Positions 38,662-46,082 of a stretch of 64,000 bases of DNA are shown in pieces; within the stretch, counting starts at the first letter, position 1; the number at the start of each line of letters is the position of its first letter. Source of the stretch: Micromonospora profundi. GTDB taxonomy: Bacteria > Actinomycetota > Actinomycetes > Mycobacteriales > Micromonosporaceae. The notes below the pieces were generated by a model. That model saw only the letters and a list, made by a program, of their open reading frames with translations, did not search any database and was not told the origin of the DNA. The stretch is from the NCBI RefSeq assembly GCF_011927785.1, contig NZ_JAATJK010000001.1, positions 434,001 through 498,000 of the forward strand, in the 5' to 3' direction. Made by a program: the position numbers and the translations under genes.

Positions 38662-40125
38662 ATGAACGCGGTGAAGCCAGGTCTGCGCGCCATCGTCAAC
38701 GCAGTGATCTACGCCCGGGTCAGCGAGGACGACAAGAAGCAACGTCGCTCCGTCGGCGAGCAGGAGCAGGAGTGCCGCGATGCAGCCACCGAGCAGACCT
38801 GGTCCGTCGCGAAGGTGTTCGTGGACAACGACCGATCAGCAAGCCGCTACGCCAGGAAGACGCGCGAGGAGTACGTCAAGCTGCTCGACTACCTCGCCAC
38901 CGCGCATGTAGATGTGCTGGTCATGTGGGAGTCGTCCCGAGGTGGGCGAGAGCTTGAAGGATGGGCAGGTCTGCTCAACCTCTGCCGACGTCGAGGGGTC
39001 CGCATCCACGTAGTCACGCATCACCGAACGTACGACCTCGACAACCCGCGCGACTGGCGCACTCTCGCTGAGGATGGGGTCGACTCGGCGTACGAGAGCG
39101 AGAAGACGCGAGAGCGCATCCTCCGGTCCGTCCGGGCCAAGGCTGCGAGCGGCAAGCCACACGGGAAGCTGCTCTACGGGTACCGGCGGACCTACGACGA
39201 CCGAGGCAACTTCATCGCCCAGGTGCCGCACGACGAACATGCAGCCGTCGTCCAGGAGGCAGCGAAGCGGGTTGCCGCTGGGGAAGCGTCCTACTCGATC
39301 GCTCAGGACTTCAACGCCCGAGGCATCCCCACACCGAGGGGAGGCAGCACCGGGTGGAGCCTCAGTCAGATCGGCCGGATGCTGAAGAACCCCGGGTACA
39401 ACGGCAAGCGAGTGCACCTGGGCAAGATCGTTGGAGACGCTGACTGGCCGGCGATCATCGATGACGAGACGTACGCGCTGTGCCGATCGATCCTGACCGA
39501 CCCGAAGCGGAAGACGCAGCGAGACACAGCCGTACGGCACCTGCTCTCCGGTGCCGCTGTCTGCGACCTGTGCGGCGGACGGATGCGGGTGCAGAAGAAC
39601 CGGACCCACCTCGCGTACGTCTGCCATGGACGGTTCTGCGTCTCGGTGAAGACGACTGTGCTTGAACAGTTCGTGGTGGCTGTGCTCATGGCTCGGCTGT
39701 CCCGACCGGATGCGCTCGATCTGCTCAGCCCTGAACGCGACGCGAGTAGCCGTCAGCAGGCAGAGCAGGAAGCCAGGCGCAAGCGGGAGAGGCTTGACGA
39801 GTGGTACGCGGCAGCGGCACGCGATGAGATCAGCCCTGCCGGTCTCGCGACCATCGAGCGGAAGTTGCTCGCCGAGATCGAGGATGCCGAGAGCAGGGCA
39901 CAGCACGTCGACGTGCCCCCGCTAGTGCGAGATCTGGTCGGCCCTGACCCTGAGCAGAAGTGGGAACGGCTGACCATCGGGCAGCAACGCGAGGTGGTGT
40001 CCCTGCTGCTCGACCTGCGGGTGGGCAAGACGTACCAAGGCGCACGCTCGCTCGACCCTGCTCGGCTTGGCAACTCTCGCTGGCGTGGTGACTCGCAGAC
40101 GTGGGCAGAGCGTGGGTTGGTGTGA
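38662..40125 (+). CDS. int: Large serine recombinase (integrase)
   Basis: Catalyses integration, and with a directionality factor excision, between attP and attB in comEC. The 487-aa protein has the resolvase domain (VNAVIYARVSEDDKK; nucleophile Ser21, with LVMWESSRGGRELEGW and KTRERILRSVRAKAASGK). The recombinase domain is ~185-290 (YSIAQDFNARGIPTPRGGST, GWSLSQIGRMLKNPGYNGKR). A zinc ribbon follows (CDLCGGRM ... CHGRFC), then a coiled-coil segment rich in Arg/Glu (~355-420). ATG at 38662 is just 30 bases from the attL core and lacks an evident ribosome binding site. The frame continues upstream into comEC, but those residues are not part of the family. Confidence 0.95.
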   Translation: MNAVKPGLRAIVNAVIYARVSEDDKKQRRSVGEQEQECRDAATEQTWSVAKVFVDNDRSASRYARKTREEYVKLLDYLATAHVDVLVMWESSRGGRELEGWAGLLNLCRRRGVRIHVVTHHRTYDLDNPRDWRTLAEDGVDSAYESEKTRERILRSVRAKAASGKPHGKLLYGYRRTYDDRGNFIAQVPHDEHAAVVQEAAKRVAAGEASYSIAQDFNARGIPTPRGGSTGWSLSQIGRMLKNPGYNGKRVHLGKIVGDADWPAIIDDETYALCRSILTDPKRKTQRDTAVRHLLSGAAVCDLCGGRMRVQKNRTHLAYVCHGRFCVSVKTTVLEQFVVAVLMARLSRPDALDLLSPERDASSRQQAEQEARRKRERLDEWYAAAARDEISPAGLATIERKLLAEIEDAESRAQHVDVPPLVRDLVGPDPEQKWERLTIGQQREVVSLLLDLRVGKTYQGARSLDPARLGNSRWRGDSQTWAERGLV

Positions 40126-40213
40126 CCTCTCTCGATCCAGTCGCGGTGTCCATCGTGGCGGAGTTGGTAGCCTGCCGGCACTGAGCCCGTCACCGATCCC
40201 ATGGGTAGGCAGA

Positions 40214-40729
40214 GTGTCCATCGTCGAGAAGATCACGATCGGTGTTGCCATCGCTGGCGCACTGGGTGTCGGTGCGTTACTCAAGTCGTGGGTGGATCAC
40301 TGGCTGTCCCGAGGTGAGAAGAAGATCAACATCGCCGACAAGTCGGTGCAGATCGCTGAGGCGTTGATGACAAGGATGGAAGGCGAACTGACCCGTGTGC
40401 AGGAGGCTCTTGCCAAGGCGCAGCAAGAGAGCGAGGAACTGCGCATGACGTTGGTGGAGACCAAAACTGCCAAGGGGAAGCTCAGCGAGCAGTTGAAGGA
40501 AGCGAAGAAGTCCCTGCAAGGTGTGAACGTGCAGATCGGCAACGCCAGCAATGCGATCAGCGACATCCAGGGAGAGATTCGCGGGGTCACCCTGGTCCGC
40601 CACCGGTTGTACAGCACGCCAGAAGACCAGGCAATGGCGGATCGCTTGACGGAGATCGCCAGGGCTCATGCTGCTGGTGCCGCACGTGACGTGGTCACGG
40701 AGCTGAAGCAACGCCCCCGGGGGGTGTGA
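40214..40729 (+). CDS. Membrane-anchored coiled-coil protein
   Basis: A 171-aa protein from GTG 40214. One transmembrane helix at ~5-23 (KITIGVAIAGALGVGALLKSWV) is followed by a long coiled coil (~50-115: TRMEGELTRVQEALAKAQQE, KTAKGKLSEQLKEAKKSLQG). A mixed C-terminal part then reads HRLYSTPEDQAMADRLTEIA. The ribosome site is weak (GGTAGGCAGA). No family recognised. It is the only other rightward gene near the integrase and may be read with it. It might act at the membrane in transfer or exclusion, which is a guess. Confidence 0.7.
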   Translation: MSIVEKITIGVAIAGALGVGALLKSWVDHWLSRGEKKINIADKSVQIAEALMTRMEGELTRVQEALAKAQQESEELRMTLVETKTAKGKLSEQLKEAKKSLQGVNVQIGNASNAISDIQGEIRGVTLVRHRLYSTPEDQAMADRLTEIARAHAAGAARDVVTELKQRPRGV

Positions 40730-40816
40730 CCCCTTCGGCGCGGGAAGCCGGATCGCTACGTCTTAGCGCCGCCCATCGCGCCCCAGTCCCAAAGTCGCCG
40801 TGACACCCCGAAACCG

Positions 40817-40866
40817 CCCCTGACCAGGGGACCTTTCCCCGGTGAGGCACCAAAAAATGCGGTGCC
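40817..40866. terminator. Stem-loops between convergent element genes
   Basis: CCCCT-GACC-AGGGG at 40817-40830 and GGCACC-AAAAAATGC-GGTGCC at 40846-40866 lie between the rightward 40214 gene and the leftward zinc-finger gene. The rest of 40730-40929 holds no gene. Confidence 0.6.
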
Positions 40867-40929
40867 ACCGATAGGAAGTCGATGGGCTGGCGGGGTGCCA
40901 GGTTGCCCCAGCACCCCCGCTTGCCTGGC

Positions 40930-41079
40930 CTACCGCAGGCCAGCCCGCTTCATCGCCCGGTGGTTGCGCTGCCGGCAGGTTGCGTTGCAGAACTCCCGCA
41001 GGTAGCCGGCATCCCCTGGCAGGGGATCCCCGCACCACCCGCAGGTCGGGCCGGTGTACCGACGTTCCTCGCGGCTCAC
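40930..41079 (-). CDS. Small zinc-finger protein
   Basis: A 49-aa protein, VSREERRYTGPTCGWCGDPL then PGDAGYLREFCNATCRQRNH. Four cysteines in two CxxC/CxxxC pairs (C13-x2-C16 and C31-x3-C35) would hold one zinc, like the short treble-clef fingers found in mobile elements. The GTG at 41079 overlaps the stop of the preceding HNH-like gene (GTGA), so it is translationally coupled. Too short for most gene finders. Function unknown; nucleic-acid binding is likely. Confidence 0.7.
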   Translation of the reverse strand: MSREERRYTGPTCGWCGDPLPGDAGYLREFCNATCRQRNHRAMKRAGLR

Positions 41080-41762
41080 GCCGCGTCCTCGTCGCTGGTC
41101 GCCATGAACAGCGCGACGTGCACCAGGGACAGCGGGCCACCGGCCATCCGGCGATGCGAGTTGTCGAACCGGGCATGGCAGCCACGGCAGCGCGGGGTGT
41201 AGTGGTCGGGGTTGGTGCTGTAGGGCTTGCCAGCCTCGCGACCCTCGGGCATGCGCGCCTGGTCGTGGTCGGCGTGGGAGTACGACCAGTGCTCGGCCTG
41301 GTTGCCGCATCGGCAGTTGTACTGGCTGGCGCTGCCTCGCTGGCCCTTCACCCGGTTGTGCGCGCCGTCGTAGGTGAGGACATCCTTGCGCCGGGGGTCT
41401 GGGTGGTTGGCCCGGTCAGTGCAGTTGGCGGTTACGCCGCTGGCCACGTTGCCGATGCGCAGTGCCTTGACGTTGCCGCAGCCGCAGCGGAACAGAGCCC
41501 GAGGCTCGCCGCTACCCTCGATCCGCTCGACCAGCGTCAGCGGCCCGTAGACGTTGCCTGGCCTGTGCTTCCGCTGGTTCGGCCGGCTGGTCGGGTAGTT
41601 CCCGCGCGGTCGTGGGTCGGTCTGCCTGGCTTCCCGCTCACGCTGCCGTCGAGCCTGGTCCCGGCAACGCTCGCCGCAGTGGATGGCTTGCGGTCGCTTC
41701 CCTTCCATCGAGCCGCCGCAGTGCTGGCATGCCCGGTCGGTCATCTGGTCGGTGGTGTTCAC
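41076..41762 (-). CDS. HNH-endonuclease-like zinc-binding protein
   Basis: A 228-aa protein with three cysteine/histidine regions. These are an N-terminal zinc finger (CQHCGGSMEGKRPQAIHCGERC), a middle one (FRCGCGNVKALRIGN and NCRCGNQAEHW), and a C-terminal HNH-like ending (NPDHYTPRCRGCHARFDNSH) of the sort seen in phage and element homing nucleases. The GTG at 41762 has GGAGA nine bases upstream. The order of residues fits HNH, but I cannot confirm the catalytic His. Possible roles: homing or nicking nuclease, or DNA-binding regulator. Confidence 0.65.
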   Translation of the reverse strand: MNTTDQMTDRACQHCGGSMEGKRPQAIHCGERCRDQARRQREREARQTDPRPRGNYPTSRPNQRKHRPGNVYGPLTLVERIEGSGEPRALFRCGCGNVKALRIGNVASGVTANCTDRANHPDPRRKDVLTYDGAHNRVKGQRGSASQYNCRCGNQAEHWSYSHADHDQARMPEGREAGKPYSTNPDHYTPRCRGCHARFDNSHRRMAGGPLSLVHVALFMATSDEDAA

Positions 41763-41886
41763 TCTGGATCGTCTCCTGTAGGTAGTGCACAGCAAGGGGC
41801 ACAGGCTCGGTCAACCCGCTCAGAGGCTCTGAGAGGCGGGAGATCCTGTGCCCTTGCGTGGGTGTGGGTGGTGGTGTGATCGGCCG

Positions 41887-42168
41887 TCAGTGCGGCGCTG
41901 AGCGGGCGGCTCTCTGCCGCCTGCGTACGAACCTGTTCCGGTGGTAGCCGCAGCAGAACTTGGAAGCCCTGCCGCTCTTGATCGGCACGGGTCGACCGCA
42001 GTCAAGGCACGCCGGGTTGTCGCTCAACTCCTGGCCGACGAGTAGGTCACCGTGCCCGTTGCGCCTACGGCGCGCGTAGTGAGTCCCGCACATCCCTCGG
42101 GCTCGATGGGGTCGGGTGCAGTCGTCAACCAGGCATCCCCGGTCGGTGGTGTGGTTCGTGTTCGTCAT
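41887..42168 (-). CDS. Small zinc-finger protein
   Basis: A 93-aa protein with two predicted zinc modules: CLVDDCTRPHRARGMCGTHY and CLDCGRPVPIKSGRASKFCC followed by GYHRNRF. Basic ending (RRRQRAARSAPH). ATG at 42168; the ribosome site is weak. Proteins with this layout are common in actinobacterial phages and integrative elements and may bind DNA or assist a nuclease. Gap of 124 bases to the HNH-like gene downstream. Confidence 0.7.
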   Translation of the reverse strand: MTNTNHTTDRGCLVDDCTRPHRARGMCGTHYARRRRNGHGDLLVGQELSDNPACLDCGRPVPIKSGRASKFCCGYHRNRFVRRRQRAARSAPH

Positions 42169-42185
42169 GTCGTGTCACCAGGGGA

Positions 42186-42211
42186 GGGGCAGGCGCGGAC
42201 CTGCCTGCCCC
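42186..42211 (-). terminator. Stem-loop after the 42225 gene
   Basis: GGGGCAGGC at 42186-42194 pairs with GCCTGCCCC at 42203-42211. It follows the stop of the leftward 372-aa gene. Confidence 0.65.
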
Positions 42212-42224
42212 GTCATCCCGTTGG

Positions 42225-43343
42225 TCAGCCGGCGATCCGGGCGACGGCGACAACCTCGACGACCACGCTGCCGTTGACCTGCTGGTAGTTGGAGAACTCC
42301 CGCCCCGGCTTGTTCGCCTCGGTGGCTACCTGGTCGCTCACCACGCGGGCGGACTCAACCCGGCCGATGCCAGCGGCGATCTCACCAACCAGGCTCTTGA
42401 TGCCGTTGCGGGTGAACTCGCTCAGCTCCTGGCTGCCGTAGTAGCGGGAGGTCAGGTCAAACTCAACCCGAACGGTGCGCCGCTCCTGGTCGTCGTCCTG
42501 CTCGGTGTTGACGACGGTCGAAGAGTTGAGCCCCGACAGGATCCGGCTGGCCCGGTTGTCGAAGCTGCCCCGGGTGTTCCCGAACATGCCGCCGCCGTAC
42601 TGGTCGGCGTTGCTCAGGTCGACCGTGCCGCCCTGCTTGGTGATCGCGCTGACCAGGTCCAGGCCGAAGTTCCGCAGAGCCTCGCCGTTGACCGAGGTTG
42701 CCAGGGTCGGCACGTCCGGCTTGATGTTGGTCAGCCGAACATCGACCGTCACCCCGCTAGGGCTCGGGCTGGCGTTGGTGCTCACCTGGCCGTTGCCGCT
42801 CGCCTCGATGGCAGCGAGACCAGCCAGGATCGCAGCGCCGTCGATCGGCTGACCGTTCGGGGTGACGACGGTAACGGTTACCGCGCCGGACATGATCCCG
42901 GTGGTCGGGTTGGCCTTCGTCGCCGTCGCCTGGTTGACGTACACACCCGGCTTGCTGCGGTCGTCGGCGTTGACCGTGACCGTCAGACCGAACAGGCCGA
43001 ACGCGAACGGGTCGGCCTCGATCCGCTCAGCGACGAACCGGGCAAGCGTCGGGTTGTCGGTCGCCTGCGCCGAGTTGAGCGCCTTCTCAGCCGGCTTGAT
43101 CGCCTTGCGCGCTGCCTCGATCAGGTAACCGGTCCGCTCGATCTCAGCGCGAGCGGTCAGCAGGTCGAGCGCGCTCACGCTGGCGTCACCACGGGTCAGT
43201 CGGGTGATCAACTCAGCCTCGGTCTCCTCGGCCCGCTCGTGTTCGGTCTGCCGCCGGTCGACCAGGGCGACAGCCTCGGTCAGCTTCTCCCGAGCGATCT
43301 CGGTGGCGGTGCGGGCGGTGGTGCGGTTGGACTTGGTAGCCAC
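42225..43343 (-). CDS. Unrecognised 372-aa protein with N-terminal coiled coil
   Basis: Starts at GTG 43343, ten bases after AAGGAG. Residues ~10-100 are a Glu/Ala-rich coiled coil (ATEIAREKLTEAVALVDRRQ; TAEAEIERTGY-like helices). Residues ~105-230 are predicted beta-rich (FGLFGLTVTVNADDRSKPGV; SGAVTVTVVTPNGQPIDGAA). The last third (FDLTSRYYGSQELSEFTRNG; VEVVAVARIAG) is mixed. No signal peptide or membrane segment. I do not recognise a family. It is the largest cargo-type gene of the element and lies between the 145-aa gene and a zinc-finger gene, each with its own ribosome site. It could be structural or part of an unknown system. Confidence 0.75.
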   Translation of the reverse strand: MATKSNRTTARTATEIAREKLTEAVALVDRRQTEHERAEETEAELITRLTRGDASVSALDLLTARAEIERTGYLIEAARKAIKPAEKALNSAQATDNPTLARFVAERIEADPFAFGLFGLTVTVNADDRSKPGVYVNQATATKANPTTGIMSGAVTVTVVTPNGQPIDGAAILAGLAAIEASGNGQVSTNASPSPSGVTVDVRLTNIKPDVPTLATSVNGEALRNFGLDLVSAITKQGGTVDLSNADQYGGGMFGNTRGSFDNRASRILSGLNSSTVVNTEQDDDQERRTVRVEFDLTSRYYGSQELSEFTRNGIKSLVGEIAAGIGRVESARVVSDQVATEANKPGREFSNYQQVNGSVVVEVVAVARIAG

Positions 43344-43372
43344 GGTGGTTGTGCTCCTTCGGATACAGAGAA

Positions 43373-43393
43373 GGGCCGGCAGGTAGCCGGCCC
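43373..43393 (-). terminator. Stem-loop in the leader of the 372-aa gene
   Basis: GGGCCGGC-AGGTA-GCCGGCCC at 43373-43393, between the stop of the 145-aa gene and the ribosome binding site of the 372-aa gene. It may reduce read-through between them. Confidence 0.55.
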
Positions 43394-43470
43394 GTAGGTG
43401 GTGGTGCTGTAGCCCGCTCAGGTCGCCGCTGAGCGACGAACGGGCAGGGGTTGGGGGTAGGTGTGGGTGG

Positions 43471-43908
43471 TCAGAGGGTGACTGCACAGCCCCAGTAGTG
43501 AGCCGCGTAGGTCGGCAGGTGGTCGACCTTGTTTCCGATGCGCTTGCGGGAGACGGTGCGCAGCTTCATCGACACGCCGTCGAGCCCAGCCATGTACCGG
43601 GGGAGTACGTCACCGGTCGTCGGGTCGACCAGGCTCATCGGGTCGATGACCATCGGGGTGCTGCCTTCAACGAAGGTGACGACCACCAGCCGACCCGTCA
43701 TCCGGCCATCGGCGGACCAGGCGTTACCCCGGGGGCGTAGGCGGACGGCAGGCAACGCCTCGGGGGTGTGGGTCATCCCACGGATGGCGGACGGCTGAAC
43801 GTCAGCCCCGGGGTACGCGTTGGCGAGCACCTGAGAGACAAGCGTCGGCAGGATCATGTCCGGCTCGGGGTAGGTGCGGGTTCGGGGCAAGCGGCGAGGG
43901 TTGGTCAC
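43471..43908 (-). CDS. Unrecognised 145-aa protein
   Basis: GTG at 43908 with AGGAGA upstream. Sequence features: TYPEPDMILPTLVSQVLANA, beta-rich middle (GRLVVVTFVEGSTPMVIDPM) and a terminal DHLPTYAAHYWGCAVTL. Predicted soluble alpha/beta. No motif I can assign. It precedes the 372-aa gene on the same strand; the two may work together. Confidence 0.65.
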   Translation of the reverse strand: MTNPRRLPRTRTYPEPDMILPTLVSQVLANAYPGADVQPSAIRGMTHTPEALPAVRLRPRGNAWSADGRMTGRLVVVTFVEGSTPMVIDPMSLVDPTTGDVLPRYMAGLDGVSMKLRTVSRKRIGNKVDHLPTYAAHYWGCAVTL

Positions 43909-43941
43909 GGGTAGGGGTCTCCTGTTCGTCGTGAGGGATGG

Positions 43942-44163
43942 TCAGCCGGCAGACCGGGCGGCAGCCTGAGCAGAGCGGTAGAGCGCGGTTGCCTTGCTCA
44001 GTGACTCGGTTGCCTCGGTGATCTCGGCGGCAGTGGACTCGGGATCGGCTTGGATCCGAGCGAGTCGGTCAGCGGCGTTGCGCTTGGCATCGTGGGCGAG
44101 CGCCCATCGCTGCTCGGCAAGGTTGCGGGCAGCCTCGCGTTCCTTCTTGGACAGCTTGGTCAC
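43942..44163 (-). CDS. Small helical hypothetical protein
   Basis: A 73-aa protein from GTG 44163 with CAGGAGAAC upstream. Entirely helical with Lys/Arg-rich N-terminus (MTKLSKKEREAARNLAEQRW) and Ala/Glu/Ser repeats, likely a coiled coil. First gene of a run with the 145-aa and 372-aa genes. No function assignable. Confidence 0.6.
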   Translation of the reverse strand: MTKLSKKEREAARNLAEQRWALAHDAKRNAADRLARIQADPESTAAEITEATESLSKATALYRSAQAAARSAG

Positions 44164-44279
44164 GCGGTGGTTCTCCTGTTCGTGGGTTGGTTGCTCTGCG
44201 GCGCTGCGGTCCGGTGCGTCAGCGTCAGCACCTCCGGTGCCTCTGCGGCGGCAGAAAGATCAGCGGCAGAACGACGAAA

Positions 44280-44341
44280 GCCCCGCGCGAGCGGGGCACT
44301 ATCCGGTCAGCGGGTTGTCTGGTGATGGCCCCTCCGGGGCC
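44280..44341 (-). terminator. Two stem-loops after the left winged-helix operon region
   Basis: GCCCCGC-GCGA-GCGGGGC at 44280-44297 and GGCCCC-TCC-GGGGCC at 44327-44341 lie in the 250-base gap between the leftward 44414 gene and the 73-aa gene. They separate the initiator-like operon from the accessory genes. No gene was seen in the rest of the gap. Confidence 0.7.
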
Positions 44342-44413
44342 TCTATCTCTTCGCCGCTGCCTGGTCATCGGGAGCGCAGCGGCACGGCGCGCGTAGCGCA
44401 CAGCGCCACAGGG

Positions 44414-45094
44414 CTAGGGCTTCTCAGCGAGTGCCAGAGCCCAGACATCGGCAGTCGGCCTGGAGGGTTCGACCTTGACCGGCTCGGCCGGCGTAGCCGG
44501 CGTGGGTGGTTCAACCAGGTCCCACACGGAAGGCTCGACAACCTCGGGAACCTCGACCTCGCTCGGTCTGGTGAAGATCCCGAGAGCGGGGGTCTCTGTA
44601 GATGTAGAAGTAGAGGGAGGTAGATGGTGGGACTCTGTGTCCCTCTCAGTGGGACTCTGTGTCCCTCTCGGCGGACAGGATGTCCCACTCGGCCCCGAGC
44701 GAGACTCGCTGACCCTCTCGCGAGTGGGACTCTGTGTCCCTCTCGGCTCGGTGGTCTCGTTCTGCGAGTGGGACTTTGTGTCCCTCTCGGCAACCCGGTC
44801 GGGCCGAAGGTTGAACCAGAGATCAACCCGTCGCCGGGTGCGCTCGACCTGCCGGAAGTACTTCATCACCTCGGGCTGATCCTCGCCGAACGCTCGGTGT
44901 GCCGTCTTGCGGGAGAGCCCCGCGTCGTCGGCGATCATCTCCAGGCTTGCCCTCACCTTGCCGTCGGCGTTGTTCGTCCGCAGCGCGGCGAACACGATCA
45001 TTGCCTTCTGGCTGGCGCTCAGCTTCTCGTCTGCCCGGACGGTACGCATGGTGCCGAGCACGTCGAACGTGTCGGCGCTCTTGTGCTTGCTCAC
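44414..45094 (-). CDS. Winged-helix replication-initiator-like protein, left copy
   Basis: A 226-aa protein. Residues ~20-95 form a winged helix (LSASQKAMIVFAALRTNNAD; ASLEMIADDAGLSRKTAHRA; VERTRRRVDLWFNL). The rest is Ser/Thr/Pro-rich and disordered, with repeats GTQSPT encoded by palindromic DNA. GTG at 45094 overlaps the preceding 71-aa gene (GTGA). The layout, DNA-binding domain first and binding-site-like palindromes inside the gene right after it, resembles lambda O and the Rep proteins whose origin lies inside rep. It matches the right copy (50461-51141) in size and layout but not in palindrome sequence. A transcription-regulator role is the alternative. Confidence 0.7.
   Translation of the reverse strand: MSKHKSADTFDVLGTMRTVRADEKLSASQKAMIVFAALRTNNADGKVRASLEMIADDAGLSRKTAHRAFGEDQPEVMKYFRQVERTRRRVDLWFNLRPDRVAERDTKSHSQNETTEPRGTQSPTRERVSESRSGPSGTSCPPRGTQSPTERDTESHHLPPSTSTSTETPALGIFTRPSEVEVPEVVEPSVWDLVEPPTPATPAEPVKVEPSRPTADVWALALAEKP
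44629..44784. repeat. Five palindromes GGGAC-N5-GTCCC inside the left winged-helix gene
   Basis: GGGAC-TCTGT-GTCCC occurs at 44629-44643, 44651-44665 and 44726-44740. A TTTGT-centred copy lies at 44770-44784 and a one-mismatch copy (CGGAC-AGGAT-GTCCC) at 44672-44686. Start-to-start distances are 22, 21, 54 and 44 bases, close to 2, 2, 5 and 4 helical turns. Beside them (44597-44626) is a lower-GC purine tract with repeated GTAGA. Candidate iterons or operator array. Confidence 0.8.
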
Positions 45095-45306
45095 GATGCT
45101 GCGGCTTCCTGCGGGACCGTCAGGACCCACGTATCGGGGGCGAGGGGGATCAGCCAACCCTTGACGATCAGTGCGTCGATGTCCTCGCGGACTTGATCGA
45201 CGGTCAACCCGGTGTCCCGTGCCCACTCCTCGACCGTCATGCGGAACGGGGGACTGGTCATCGTTGCTGGCTTGGCTGCCCGGTGGTCGCGCTTGCGCCG
45301 GCTCAC
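45091..45306 (-). CDS. Small HTH-like protein
   Basis: A 71-aa protein from GTG 45306, overlapping the previous gene's stop. Sequence VSRRKRDHRAAKPATMTSPP then FRMTVEEWARDTGLTVDQVR and EDIDALIVKGWLIPLAPDTW. The central part reads as a helix-turn-helix (WARDTGLTVDQVREDIDALI). Its stop overlaps the start of the left winged-helix gene (GTGA), so it is coupled to it and may regulate or assist replication initiation. Confidence 0.65.
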   Translation of the reverse strand: MSRRKRDHRAAKPATMTSPPFRMTVEEWARDTGLTVDQVREDIDALIVKGWLIPLAPDTWVLTVPQEAAAS

Positions 45307-45464
45307 TGCTCGGTCACCTCCTGGTCGTCGTCGTGGGTCCAGCGGGGAAGGCTGGCCAGCCGGTGGAGTACGTCCGCCATGCGCTGCCGGCTGGTCGGGT
45401 CGAGCAGGTTGCGCAGTCGGCGGAAGGTCTCGGGCTCGATGTGGGTGGTGGGCAGGGTCGTCAC
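45303..45464 (-). CDS. Small hypothetical protein (53 aa)
   Basis: From GTG 45464, about eight bases after GGAG: VTTLPTTHIEPETFRRLRNL then LDPTSRQRMADVLHRLASLP and an acidic ending. Helical. Its stop overlaps the start of the next gene by four bases. Translational coupling in a chain of four such junctions supports it as a true gene despite the length. Confidence 0.6.
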   Translation of the reverse strand: MTTLPTTHIEPETFRRLRNLLDPTSRQRMADVLHRLASLPRWTHDDDQEVTEQ

Positions 45465-45497
45465 TGGCTGACTCCATGTCAGGTCGGGGTGGCTGGT

Positions 45498-45602
45498 TCA
45501 CTCGCCGCTGAGCAGGCCCCGTAGCCGGGCTCGCTGGTCGGGTGTGAGGGGTGGTGCCGCCTCGGCGAGGCGCTGTGCGATCTCTCGGAGGTGTTCGCTC
45601 AA
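45498..45602 (-). CDS. Tiny hypothetical protein (34 aa)
   Basis: Starts at TTG 45602, overlapping the Xis-like stop (TTGA). Reads LSEHLREIAQRLAEAAPPLT then PDQRARLRGLLSGE: two short amphipathic helices. Supported by the coupling and codon pattern only. Possibly a partner of the Xis-like protein. Confidence 0.5.
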   Translation of the reverse strand: MSEHLREIAQRLAEAAPPLTPDQRARLRGLLSGE

Positions 45603-45787
45603 CGGCCGATCTCCCGGGCGTACCGCTCGACCTCGGCCAGGGGGTAGACGACCGCGCCGAGTAGGCGGGCCCACTTCATCGGGGAGCGGTGTTCGGTCCG
45701 CTGGTTCGAGAGCGTGCCGATGCTCAGCCCGAGTCGAGCTGCGGTCTCGGCGGTGGTCAGGTACGTGATGCCGTCGATGACGTGCAC
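45599..45787 (-). CDS. Excisionase-like HTH protein
   Basis: A 62-aa MerR/Xis-type DNA-binding protein, VHVIDGITYLTTAETAARLG then LSIGTLSNQRTEHRSPMKWA and a wing RLLGAVVYPLAEVERYAREI. The GTG at 45787 has a strong AAGGAGG eight bases upstream. First gene of the leftward run to the left winged-helix gene. Such proteins serve as recombination directionality factors for tyrosine integrases. With a serine integrase the role is less certain, so it could be a regulator of the replication operon instead. Confidence 0.75.
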   Translation of the reverse strand: MHVIDGITYLTTAETAARLGLSIGTLSNQRTEHRSPMKWARLLGAVVYPLAEVERYAREIGR

Positions 45788-46082
45788 TGGTGGTTCCTCC
45801 TTCGGTGCGGGTGGGATGTGGTCGCATCCCTGGTCAGGGCCAACAGAAAGTGCCCGCACCCCTGATCGGGTACGGGCTGTGTGGGTGGTGCTCAGGTGGT
45901 CGGGCGAGATGCCCTACACAAGTAAGACGGGTTGATCTTGGCCGTTTTAGTGGTCCTTGTGACGCGCCTCACCGAAACCCGCTGGCAGCCTCTCAGCGTC
46001 GTTGACGCTCGACGCCTACACCTGACTACCCCCGCCAACCGTTCGCCCGGCAGCGTGGCTCTCAGCGGACCGCAGGCCCGCT
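45788..46082. other. Intergenic region, control region of the Xis-like operon
   Basis: 295 bases without a convincing gene. It is lower in GC than the flanks around 45913-45960 (contains TACACAAGTAAGACGGGTTGA and CGTTTTAGTGG) and probably holds the promoter of the leftward Xis-like operon, but no clear -35/-10 pair could be picked out. Confidence 0.4.

Noticed and set aside
42225..43343. Phage tail or scaffold protein
   Set aside because: Coiled-coil plus beta-rich layout is suggestive, but there is no structural gene context or recognisable motif.
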